From assembly GCA_903930395.1 (NCBI GenBank), contig CAIYYE010000197.1, positions 1-5,416 on the forward strand: a DNA stretch of 5,416 bases. Reading direction: 5' to 3'. The DNA is from an uncultured beta proteobacterium. Its GTDB lineage: Bacteria > Pseudomonadota > Gammaproteobacteria > Burkholderiales > Rhodocyclaceae. Positions 1 through 5,416 of the stretch are shown piece by piece. Under the pieces are notes generated by a model that was not told where the DNA came from, ran no database searches, and was given only the letters and a program-made list of their open reading frames with translations. The position numbers were made by a program, and so were the translations under genes. How positions within the stretch are numbered: position 1 is the stretch's first letter; every line of letters starts with the position of its first letter.

Positions 1-1
1 A

Positions 2-39
2 GGGCGAGTATGCACTCGCCCAAAACCATCGGAGGATGG
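2..39 (-). terminator. Tandem hairpins after the channel gene, candidate operon terminator
   Basis: In the reading direction, 9 bases after the TAA, a five-pair hairpin (39-35 with 30-26, loop CTCC) is followed by TTTT (25-22). Immediately after comes a stronger hairpin (21-14 with 9-2, eight pairs, loop GCAT). The window ends one base later, so a T-run after the second stem cannot be checked. The position at the end of the last gene supports termination, but the first stem is short. Confidence 0.5.
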
Positions 40-47
40 GTAAAACT

Positions 48-1424
48 TTAGAAGCTGTAGCGGAAATTGATGGTCGCGTTGTTCTGGGCGTGCGCGACCT
101 CGATCGGTTCCGACGTATTCGGCAGACTTGTGTTGTCCATGGTTTCCTTGAAGGCGTGGGAATAGGCGAAATCAAGCTTGGCCTGCTTCGAGAGGGCATA
201 GGTCAGGCCCGCCGACAAATGCTTTCTCGGCGTTGCCGGTATCACCGCGAACAAGGTTGAGGAGCGCAGGGCTTGAGTGGCAAAGCGGAAACCGCCGCGC
301 AGGGTCAGGCTATCGTTCACGGCGTAGGACGTACCGAGCGAGAGAATGGTCTGATCCTTGTAGTCTTGCGGCAGGAGAATGTTGATATCCCCCATGCCAC
401 CATCGTGGACAAAGTTCACCTTGATGTCCTTCATCACATCTTTCCAGAAGACCCGCGAGACATCGGCGGCAACGGTCCATTGCTGCGTCAGGCGGTGACT
501 GATGCCGAGATCGACGTGCGCCGGCATCTGGAAATCCTGGATCTTGATCTTGCCGGTCAGCGGCACCGAGCCACCGGTGGTTACTGCGGTCAGTGTGGCA
601 CCGCCCTCCATGTCGTTCATCTGGCTCTTGAAGGTATAGGAGGCGCCCAGCGTCGTTTCCTGGCTGGCCTTGTAGAGCAGGCCGAACTTGCCGCCATAGC
701 CCCAGGCATCCACACCGCTGGCCAGAAACTTGTCCTTGGTCAGACTGAAATGGGCGCCTCGCAGCCCTGGCAGACCGGCCAGCACGCCGACCAGTGAGCC
801 TGTGGCCCGATTGGCACCAATCAGGCTGACGACCTGGTCGGCACCGAGCAACAGATCGAGGTTGAGGCCCTGCCACATGGCATCGACGCTGCCGCCAACG
901 GTCAATTTGTCATTGATCTGGTAACTGGCTGCGAAGGGGATGTTCAACACCAGCAGGCGGCTGGAATTCTCGAGCCCGGTAGCCAGGCCGCCATTGGCCC
1001 GCGACAGGAAGCTGCCACTGCCGTATTCGGTCCCCAGGCCGCCCTGGGCGAAAGCGCCGACACCGAAGGACCAGGTGCCGATCCGCTTGGTGTAGGCCGC
1101 TTCGGGGGCGAGATAGGGGCCGCGATTGTTTGAGTGCGTGTCGGACGAAACGCTTTCCCCGGTCGTCTTGTTCCTGACCGTGATATCGGTCGTTACCAGA
1201 TCCAGCCCGATCATCGCCTGATCGCCTTCAGCCATCAGCGAAAGGGTGGCCGGATTGGTCATCATGCCGGCCGGGCCGACGTCATGGGCGACCGCCGTGC
1301 CACCCATGCCGCGCGAAATCGCGCCGTAACCTTCCAGGCGAAATACATCGGTCGCCTGGGCCATCTGGGTGCCACCGGCCAGCGCCGAAGCGACTGCCAA
1401 TGCCATGATTTTCCTTGTTGTCAT
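48..1424 (-). CDS. tmoX: FadL/TodX-family outer-membrane hydrocarbon channel
   Basis: A 458-residue outer-membrane beta-barrel of the FadL/TodX/TbuX family, which lets hydrophobic molecules such as toluene cross the outer membrane. The signal peptide is clear: a basic start (MTTRK), a hydrophobic core and an A-Q-A cleavage site, giving a mature protein that starts near TDVFRLEGYG. The NPAT motif (57-60) close to the mature N-terminus is typical of the family's plug region. Alternating strand-like segments fill the rest, and the C-terminus NFRYSF ends in phenylalanine, the usual outer-membrane assembly signal. The start at 1424 is preferred because AGGAG (1438-1434) lies 9 bases upstream. The ATG at 1433 is directly adjacent to the AGGAG and would add only MTG. 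The gene is last in the operon, 72 bases after tmoF, which suggests a role in uptake of the monooxygenase substrate. The symbol is assigned by context; tbuX or todX would be equivalent. Confidence 0.9.
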   Translation of the reverse strand: MTTRKIMALAVASALAGGTQMAQATDVFRLEGYGAISRGMGGTAVAHDVGPAGMMTNPATLSLMAEGDQAMIGLDLVTTDITVRNKTTGESVSSDTHSNNRGPYLAPEAAYTKRIGTWSFGVGAFAQGGLGTEYGSGSFLSRANGGLATGLENSSRLLVLNIPFAASYQINDKLTVGGSVDAMWQGLNLDLLLGADQVVSLIGANRATGSLVGVLAGLPGLRGAHFSLTKDKFLASGVDAWGYGGKFGLLYKASQETTLGASYTFKSQMNDMEGGATLTAVTTGGSVPLTGKIKIQDFQMPAHVDLGISHRLTQQWTVAADVSRVFWKDVMKDIKVNFVHDGGMGDINILLPQDYKDQTILSLGTSYAVNDSLTLRGGFRFATQALRSSTLFAVIPATPRKHLSAGLTYALSKQAKLDFAYSHAFKETMDNTSLPNTSEPIEVAHAQNNATINFRYSF

Positions 1425-1433
1425 CCCCGTCAT

Positions 1434-1438
1434 CTCCT
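1434..1438 (-). promoter_or_regulatory. Ribosome binding site of the channel gene, favouring the second ATG
   Basis: AGGAG directly abuts an ATG at 1433 (no spacing) and lies 9 bases before an in-frame ATG at 1424. Normal spacing favours the second ATG. The difference is three residues ahead of the signal peptide. Confidence 0.65.
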
Positions 1439-1496
1439 CTGTTATTGGAATCGATAAAACATCTGAATTTGTTGTGCTGCCTGGGTCATGCGCGTT

Positions 1497-2513
1497 TCAA
1501 AAGAAACGGTCGAAATGAATCTGCTCAAAGGGCACCTGATGGCCGACCATGAGCAGTTCCTGCAAGGCCTGGGTCATCGGTGGCGGCCCGGCGAAGTAGA
1601 ACTCGTAGCCCGCCAGGGCGGCGGGCAAGGCGCGCGCCACCGCGTCATGAACGTAGCCGGCTTCGCCATGCCAGTCACCGTGGTCACCAGGCAGCGAGAC
1701 CACCGGGATGTAAACAATCCGCTCACCGAAACCGGCCAGCGGACGCAACATTTCCTCGCCGCAGACATCGCGGGGGGTGCGGGCGCCGTAGAAAAAATAG
1801 AGCTTGCGGTCTGCCAGAAGGCCGGCCTCGGCAGCGCCCCGGGCAACCGAAATCATCGGTGCCAAGCCGGATCCCCCGGCCACGCAAACGATGTCGCGCG
1901 GTGAATCGGTGCGCAGGTAGGCCACGCCATAGGGGCCATCAAGACCGATTTCCGACCCTTCTGAAAGCTTTTCGAACAGTGCATGCGTGCCCTGGCCATG
2001 CAGCACGCGGCGAATCTGGAAATGCCATTCCCGCTTTTCATTGGCGATATTGGATAGGGAATAGGCGCGTGAGGCGGCCAGGCCGGGCAAATCGAGCATG
2101 GCGAATTGGCCGGGCAGGAACTCGGCATCGTCTTCGGAGCGGAAGCGGAACTCGCGGATGTCGTGCGTGATATCCCGCGTTCCGATCAAATGGGCGCGCT
2201 GGCGCTTGGGCAGGATTTTTGGCTGATATTCGGGTGCCGTCGCCACCTTGATGGTCACGTCCCCTTTCGCCTTGCACTGGCAGGCCAGGTGGCGGCCGCG
2301 TTTGCGGTCGCGCTCGGTGAGACCGGGGGCCTCGGGCCATAGCGTCTCGATTTCGCCATCCATGAGCTCGAATTTGCAGCCGCCGCAGCCGCCGGAATTG
2401 CACTCGTACGAATAGCCGAGTCCGGCGCGCAAGGCGGCACGCAGGATGGTGTCCCCTTCGCCTTGCTGGCAAGCCGAGCCGTCTTTGTCGTTGCGGATTG
2501 TTGTTTTGATCAT
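1497..2513 (-). CDS. tmoF: Toluene monooxygenase NADH:ferredoxin oxidoreductase
   Basis: A 338-residue reductase (T4moF-type proteins are about 326) that moves electrons from NADH through FAD and a [2Fe-2S] cluster to the Rieske protein TmoC. Domains in order: a plant-type ferredoxin domain (about 1-92) with ligands C38, C43, C46 and C78 in the C-x4-C-x2-C...C pattern; an FAD-binding barrel (about 105-200) with RAYS (149-152) and GPYG (193-196); and an NAD-binding domain (about 205-338) with GGSGLAP (213-219) and FAGPPPM (308-313). The C-terminal FDRFF fits an aromatic end stacking on the flavin, as in related reductases. The start at 2513 is set by the beginning of the ferredoxin domain. It has no clear Shine-Dalgarno sequence, unlike the other genes here, and a strong hairpin lies 19 bases upstream. 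The frame is open to 2711, but the extra residues overlap tmoE and resemble nothing. The stop is TGA. Confidence 0.95.
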   Translation of the reverse strand: MIKTTIRNDKDGSACQQGEGDTILRAALRAGLGYSYECNSGGCGGCKFELMDGEIETLWPEAPGLTERDRKRGRHLACQCKAKGDVTIKVATAPEYQPKILPKRQRAHLIGTRDITHDIREFRFRSEDDAEFLPGQFAMLDLPGLAASRAYSLSNIANEKREWHFQIRRVLHGQGTHALFEKLSEGSEIGLDGPYGVAYLRTDSPRDIVCVAGGSGLAPMISVARGAAEAGLLADRKLYFFYGARTPRDVCGEEMLRPLAGFGERIVYIPVVSLPGDHGDWHGEAGYVHDAVARALPAALAGYEFYFAGPPPMTQALQELLMVGHQVPFEQIHFDRFF

Positions 2514-2532
2514 GGCAACCCAATGTCCAGGT

Positions 2533-2570
2533 CGAGTTTTGCCAGGGCCTGACGGCCCGGGCAAAACTCG
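2533..2570 (-). other. Strong intercistronic hairpin between tmoE and tmoF
   Basis: CGAGTTTTGCC (2533-2543) and GGCAAAACTCG (2560-2570) are perfect inverse complements (11 pairs). After one A/G mismatch, GGGCC and GGCCC (2545-2549 with 2554-2558) add five more pairs around a four-base loop. The structure fills most of the 70-base gap and ends 19 bases before the tmoF ATG. No T-run follows it in the reading direction, so it does not look like a complete intrinsic terminator. An mRNA-stabilising, processing or attenuating element is more likely, but that is inference. Confidence 0.8.
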
Positions 2571-2583
2571 CCTTGCGTAATGA

Positions 2584-3570
2584 TTACAGGCCGAGGGAAC
2601 GGCGGAAATCGCGCGTTGCCGACTTGGCGGCCTGAGCGCCGCCTGCAAGGTCGGGCAAGGTCGCGCAATAGGCATCAATCGCCTTGTCGGCCAGGGGCTC
2701 CCACTTGGCAATCCAGCCCTGCATCAGTTCCAGGTTGCCCGGTGTTTCGAGGGCCATCTTGACCAGCGCGGAAATCCAGCGGCGGTGGCGGGCGGCATCG
2801 ATCAACTGGGCATCGGTGACCAGACCGAGCAGGGTGTCGCCGTTGTGGCGGGCCGATTCGCCCATCTTGCGCAGCACGGCTTCATCAATGGCCGGTTTGG
2901 CGACGAGGTTGAGGACGACGATGGCCTCGCCCCAATCCCATACCGTCATGGCCTTTTCCATGAGTTCACGGAAGCCCTGCCAGACCGGATCGGTTTCCCA
3001 GTACATGCGCTCATCGACGGCAAAACCCTTGTCGGAGAAAGCCAGGGAGAGTTCCTTGGTGCGGTAGGCGGTGTGGCTGAGCCAGCGGAAGCTGTCGGCC
3101 ATCTGGAAATAATGGCAGTTGGTGATGGTGCTCGCCGGCGAGACCTGCCCAACATAGGCCGAGGCCATCTGAAGCGTATGGAACAGGTAGCGCGACGGCG
3201 TGTAGAAGCGGGCCAGGGTGCCTGCCCAGCGCGGATCAAGGGCAAGGTCATGCTCACGCTGGTTGAACTGGTCGAAGAGGCCAAAGACATAATTTTCCTG
3301 GCCGTCCTGCATCATGTTGTAGGTGCGGTAGACGACTTCCTCCGGGTCGCGGAAGGCATTCCAGTCGGCATGCTTGAGCGCGGTTCCGAAGGTGTTCTTC
3401 TTGTACCAGGTATTCATGAACATGTCGGGAGCCAGCTCGTAGGGCGAGTCCGGGCGCTTGTCGTTGTAGTGCAGGTTGGCGCTGACGATTTCGTATTCGC
3501 TCGGCTTGCGACGGCGGGCAGCGAGATGGCTCCAGGTCTTGAGCGGCTTCAGTACTTGTGGTTCTGACAT
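2584..3570 (-). CDS. tmoE: Toluene monooxygenase hydroxylase beta subunit
   Basis: A 328-residue protein, the usual length for TmoE (about 327). It is the beta subunit of the diiron hydroxylase: it has the ferritin-like helical fold but lacks metal ligands and supports the alpha subunit in the (alpha-beta-gamma)2 complex. The N-terminal TWSHLAARRRKPSEYEIVS (residues 12-30), then LHYNDKRPDSPYEL and NTWYKKNTF, are characteristic, as is the helical, aromatic-rich middle (NCHYFQMADSFRWLSHTAYR, 151-170). The ATG at 3570 has AGGAG (3581-3577) 6 bases upstream. An open extension to 3672 is rejected because it would overlap the end of tmoD and shows no family resemblance. The gene follows tmoD after 52 bases and ends 70 bases before tmoF, with a strong hairpin in that gap. 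The stop is TAA. Confidence 0.96.
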   Translation of the reverse strand: MSEPQVLKPLKTWSHLAARRRKPSEYEIVSANLHYNDKRPDSPYELAPDMFMNTWYKKNTFGTALKHADWNAFRDPEEVVYRTYNMMQDGQENYVFGLFDQFNQREHDLALDPRWAGTLARFYTPSRYLFHTLQMASAYVGQVSPASTITNCHYFQMADSFRWLSHTAYRTKELSLAFSDKGFAVDERMYWETDPVWQGFRELMEKAMTVWDWGEAIVVLNLVAKPAIDEAVLRKMGESARHNGDTLLGLVTDAQLIDAARHRRWISALVKMALETPGNLELMQGWIAKWEPLADKAIDAYCATLPDLAGGAQAAKSATRDFRRSLGL

Positions 3571-3622
3571 TCTTGTCTCCTTGATTTTTGGTATGGGCAG
3601 GCTGGCGATGGGGCCGGGCTGC

Positions 3623-3940
3623 CTAAACTTTTTTCGTAAAGTAGAAGCGGATCGAGTTGTCGCCGCTTTCAATCTGTCCGGCGAACGAACTCAGGTCGAC
3701 TTCGAGATCGTTCATCTTGAACGGGCGTCCGAGCTCGTCCTCGATGGTGGCGCGATGAAGCACCATCTCGTGTTCGGTGTGGATGCGGATATAGGCCCGC
3801 TTGTCGTCGACAAAGACTTCCTTGCCGGGGTTGTCGACCTTGGCTGCCTCAATCACCGCCATGGCCAGGTCGCCAGCACGCATGACCGGTCCGACCATAT
3901 TGTTGTGATATGCCTGCTGTGCAGAATGGGTGCCACTCAT
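3623..3940 (-). CDS. tmoD: Toluene monooxygenase effector/coupling protein (MmoB/DmpM family)
   Basis: A 105-residue cofactor-free effector protein. Members of this family bind the hydroxylase, change the geometry of the diiron site and couple electron transfer to substrate oxidation. Family-like segments are HNNMVGPVMRAGDL (residues 12-25), DNPGKE (36-41), GRPF (71-74), SFAGQI (85-90) and the end IRFYF (97-101). The length matches T4moD (about 103 residues). The start at 3940 is chosen because the similarity begins there and a good AGGAG (3951-3947) lies 6 bases upstream. The same frame is open up to an ATG at 4066 with a weaker AAGGGAA site, which would add 42 residues and make 147. That longer version would leave only 36 bases after tmoC and cannot be excluded. 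The stop is TAG. Confidence 0.93.
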   Translation of the reverse strand: MSGTHSAQQAYHNNMVGPVMRAGDLAMAVIEAAKVDNPGKEVFVDDKRAYIRIHTEHEMVLHRATIEDELGRPFKMNDLEVDLSSFAGQIESGDNSIRFYFTKKV

Positions 3941-3946
3941 TGCTTT

Positions 3947-3961
3947 CTCCTCGTTTTTTTT
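3947..3961 (-). promoter_or_regulatory. Ribosome binding site with A8 tract that sets the tmoD start
   Basis: On the minus strand a run of eight A (3961-3954) is followed by CGAGGAG, and AGGAG ends 6 bases before the ATG at 3940. This near-ideal Shine-Dalgarno sequence with an A-rich stretch upstream is the main sequence reason to start tmoD at 3940 rather than at the in-frame ATG at 4066. Confidence 0.75.
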
Positions 3962-3972
3962 CAAGTCTGGTT

Positions 3973-3986
3973 CAGCCAGCTGGCTG
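3973..3986. repeat. Perfect 14-bp palindrome in the tmoC-tmoD leader
   Basis: CAGCCAGCTGGCTG reads the same on both strands. It sits in the 162-base stretch between the tmoC stop and the preferred tmoD start. As RNA it can form only a five-pair stem with a four-base loop. As DNA it could be a dimeric protein site, but no known operator is recognised. Confidence 0.6.
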
Positions 3987-4102
3987 GCCAGTCCGGCCGG
4001 GCATGCCAACTGCGGCTCGGCCTCAGCGCCGCGCAGTAAAGCCCCTATCCATTTCAGAATCCCCATGTCACTTTTCCCTTGGCCATTGCTGCCGTGAATC
4101 GA

Positions 4103-4438
4103 TCAGGTGTGGGCGAACAGGGGCTCGATGCCCTCGGTCCGGACCAGCACATCGTCGCCCTCGATCCTGACCGGGTATTCGGCCAGGGCGCAGTCGTCGG
4201 GATTGATCCCCTTGCCCGTGCAGGCATCGAACTGCCACAAGTGGGCGCGGCAGATCACCTTGGTGCCGTCGAACTTGCCTTCGACCAGCGGAATGTCCTG
4301 GTGCGGACAGATCCCCTGAAACGCCTTGATGTCGCCCCCTTCGGCGCAGACCAGAAGAATCTCCTGGCCATCGACGGTGTACGACTCCATTTCCCCTTCC
4401 CAGAGGTCGTCGAGCGTGCATACCTTTTGAAAACTCAT
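4103..4438 (-). CDS. tmoC: Toluene monooxygenase Rieske [2Fe-2S] ferredoxin
   Basis: A 111-residue soluble Rieske protein (T4moC-type proteins are about 112 residues). It carries electrons from the reductase TmoF to the diiron hydroxylase. The cluster ligands are visible as C44-P-H46 and C63-R-A-H66, the C-x-H...C-x2-H Rieske signature. W68, just after the second motif, matches a tryptophan present in related monooxygenase ferredoxins. No signal peptide or membrane anchor is seen, which fits a cytoplasmic electron carrier rather than a bc1-type Rieske protein. AGGAA (4448-4444) lies 5 bases before the ATG. The gene begins 38 bases after tmoB. A ring-hydroxylating dioxygenase ferredoxin would look similar, but the neighbours decide for TmoC. 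Confidence 0.96.
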   Translation of the reverse strand: MSFQKVCTLDDLWEGEMESYTVDGQEILLVCAEGGDIKAFQGICPHQDIPLVEGKFDGTKVICRAHLWQFDACTGKGINPDDCALAEYPVRIEGDDVLVRTEGIEPLFAHT

Positions 4439-4460
4439 TCCCGTTCCTGTTTTGCTTGTT

Positions 4461-4492
4461 GGCGCTGCCGCTGCACTCAGTGCTGCGGCGCC
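4461..4492 (-). other. Imperfect hairpin enclosing the tmoB stop codon
   Basis: Three four-base stems pair in register: 4461-4464 with 4489-4492, 4468-4471 with 4485-4488, and 4473-4476 with 4480-4483. They are separated by a three-base bulge and one mismatch. The TGA stop of tmoB (4479-4477) is exactly the loop. Half of the structure is coding sequence, so chance is possible. Confidence 0.45.
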
Positions 4493-4743
4493 TGCCAGAT
4501 GATTTCGATGGTTTCCGTCGGCTTCAGGCCGGATTCGGAAACGCGCATGGCACGTGGCAAAAAGTCGGCAACGCCCTGCCGACGCACGCGCAGGATCTGA
4601 CCGGGACGGGCCCGGACACGTCGGCCAACCGAATGCACGGCGGCGGCAGCAGCCACCTCGTCCATGGTGTTCTCGCTGTCGACTGCGACCAGTTGCAGAA
4701 CGAAGTCGCCCTCGAAGTTGGATGTCAATGGAAACAACGCCAT
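4477..4743 (-). CDS. tmoB: Toluene monooxygenase hydroxylase gamma subunit
   Basis: An 88-residue protein, close to the usual 84-90 residues of TmoB. It is the small gamma subunit of the hydroxylase, a ubiquitin-like fold that packs on the alpha subunit and has no metal ligands. The N-terminus MALFPLTSNFEGDF and the later HSVGRRV and LRVR segments fit the family. The start at 4743 is chosen because AGGAG (4756-4752) lies 8 bases upstream. The frame stays open to 4881, but that longer version would overlap the end of tmoA and its extra residues look like non-coding translation. The gene starts 64 bases after the tmoA stop, and that gap holds a GC-rich hairpin. The TGA stop lies in the loop of another predicted hairpin. 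Confidence 0.93.
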   Translation of the reverse strand: MALFPLTSNFEGDFVLQLVAVDSENTMDEVAAAAAVHSVGRRVRARPGQILRVRRQGVADFLPRAMRVSESGLKPTETIEIIWQAPQH

Positions 4744-4770
4744 CTTTGAATCTCCTGTGTAGGTTGGAAG

Positions 4771-4788
4771 CGGCGCCCGCAGGCGCCG
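4771..4788 (-). other. GC-only hairpin between tmoA and tmoB
   Basis: CGGCGCC (4771-4777) and GGCGCCG (4782-4788) form a seven-pair, all-GC stem with a four-base loop in the 64-base gap between tmoA and tmoB. No T-run follows in the reading direction, and the tmoB ribosome binding site lies about 15 bases further on. It may protect or separate the tmoA part of the transcript. The role is inferred. Confidence 0.6.
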
Positions 4789-4807
4789 GCTTGCACGGCT
4801 GCCGTGA

Positions 4808-5416
4808 TCAGCTGGCCTTTTTCTCTGCCCGCAGGGCGCGGTAAACTTCGGCCCAGGCGTAGTTATGGGCATCGTCGCCACATTCGCCGGGGGCCAGGCC
4901 CATGTAGTTCAGTGCGCCGCCGAGGTCCATTGGCTGGATCATGCCGGCCAGGAAGCGGTCGACAATGCTCAGGTGGCCGGCATAGCGCTCGGGCTCCTGC
5001 TGGAAGCACCAGCGGTCCACTTCCGAACCGAAGTGATAGAGGCGGCCGTTGTATTCCCACGGGTAGTCCTTGACGTTCCAGCCCTTGCCCGGCGTACCGA
5101 GAATCGGCAGCTGGCACATGTTGCAGACGTAGGGCAGGGTTTCCGGGTAGGCCATGGCCATGTTGCCGTCGACGACGTTGTCGATGATGACGTCCCAGCA
5201 CTGGCCCCAGGTGTCGTTCCAGCCGGGATATTTTTCTTCCAGCCAGGCCCGTTCGTCAGGGGTCACGCCGGCGGCCGGATTCCACCACACGGTCGGGCGC
5301 CAGAAGTAAGAGCCCATGTGCATGCCATGGTGGGTTTCGCTCAGTTCCTTGAGGAAAATATCCCAGTACCAGGGCAGGTCCAGACCCATGTCGGTGAGCG
5401 AACGCTCGAACTGGGC
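4808..5416 (-). CDS. tmoA: Toluene monooxygenase hydroxylase alpha subunit, C-terminal part (5' end outside window)
   Basis: Partial gene: the frame is already open at base 5416 and gives 202 residues before a TGA stop. The family is about 500 residues long, so roughly the last 40% is present. TmoA is the large subunit of the cytoplasmic (alpha-beta-gamma)2 diiron hydroxylase that inserts oxygen into toluene or benzene. The fragment begins AQFERSLTDMGLDLPWYWD and continues with an aromatic-rich stretch (GSYFWRPTVWW) typical of this subunit. Fragment residues 98-148 look like the YHS-type segment of the family: CNMC, then YHFGSEVDRWCF and PERY. The Glu/His diiron ligands and substrate-pocket residues lie in the missing N-terminal part, so regiospecificity cannot be inferred. 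The identity is supported by tmoB, C, D, E and F following in the canonical order. The symbol could equally be tbuA1 or touA in another nomenclature. Confidence 0.95.
   Translation of the reverse strand, partial: AQFERSLTDMGLDLPWYWDIFLKELSETHHGMHMGSYFWRPTVWWNPAAGVTPDERAWLEEKYPGWNDTWGQCWDVIIDNVVDGNMAMAYPETLPYVCNMCQLPILGTPGKGWNVKDYPWEYNGRLYHFGSEVDRWCFQQEPERYAGHLSIVDRFLAGMIQPMDLGGALNYMGLAPGECGDDAHNYAWAEVYRALRAEKKAS

Noticed and set aside
273..797. A 174-codon open frame on the plus strand opposite the channel gene
   Set aside because: It is antisense to a gene with a clear signal peptide and a C-terminal barrel signature, and its translation has no recognisable motif.
1425..1496. Search for a sigma-54 type -24/-12 promoter ahead of the channel gene
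   Set aside because: No GG and GC elements with the right spacing and flanking bases were found.
2514..2711. Upstream in-frame extension of tmoF to an ATG at 2711
   Set aside because: The extra 66 residues overlap the end of tmoE, cross the intergenic hairpin and precede a normal ferredoxin-domain start, so they are most likely untranslated.
2785..3567. A 260-codon open frame on the plus strand opposite tmoE
   Set aside because: It lies wholly antisense to the well-supported tmoE, has no recognisable domain and is explained by GC-rich codon bias opening the opposite frame.
3571..3622. Possible weak stem in the tmoD-tmoE gap (GGCAG and CTGCC arms)
   Set aside because: Only five outer pairs with a large, poorly paired interior, so it is not distinguishable from chance in GC-rich DNA.
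3476..4039. A 187-codon open frame on the plus strand opposite tmoD and the 5' part of tmoE
   Set aside because: It spans two real genes and their spacer in antisense and shows no family resemblance, so it is a shadow frame.

Overview
The window holds the 3' part of a bacterial toluene/benzene monooxygenase operon of the tmoABCDEF (tbu, tou) type, followed by a FadL/TodX-family outer-membrane channel gene. Every gene reads on the minus strand, so transcription enters at base 5416 and runs toward base 1. The high GC content, strong AGGAG ribosome binding sites and the operon type suggest an aromatic-degrading proteobacterium. A betaproteobacterium (Rhodocyclales or Burkholderiales) is my best guess, but nothing in the window proves it.

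Layout in transcription order: tmoA (last 202 codons, 5416-4808, hydroxylase alpha subunit), tmoB (4743-4477, hydroxylase gamma subunit), tmoC (4438-4103, Rieske ferredoxin), tmoD (3940-3623, effector protein, with a possible longer start at 4066), tmoE (3570-2584, hydroxylase beta subunit), tmoF (2513-1497, NADH oxidoreductase) and a tmoX/tbuX/todX-like gene (1424-48, outer-membrane hydrocarbon channel). The tail (47-1) holds two hairpins that may end the operon. There is no gene-free stretch longer than about 160 bases. I see no tRNA, rRNA, CRISPR array or insertion sequence.

The products form one system. The channel lets hydrophobic aromatics cross the outer membrane. TmoF takes electrons from NADH through FAD and a [2Fe-2S] cluster and passes them to the Rieske protein TmoC. 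TmoC reduces the diiron centre of the TmoABE hydroxylase, and TmoD couples electron delivery to O2 activation and ring hydroxylation. The ring position attacked cannot be judged, because the active-site half of TmoA lies outside the window. The operon promoter must also lie beyond base 5416.

The operon is a known type and I see no new enzymatic system. The less ordinary signals lie between the genes: a strong hairpin between tmoE and tmoF next to a tmoF start without a clear Shine-Dalgarno sequence, smaller hairpins after tmoA and around the tmoB stop codon, and a 126-base in-frame leader in front of tmoD that may be untranslated or may encode an N-terminal extension.
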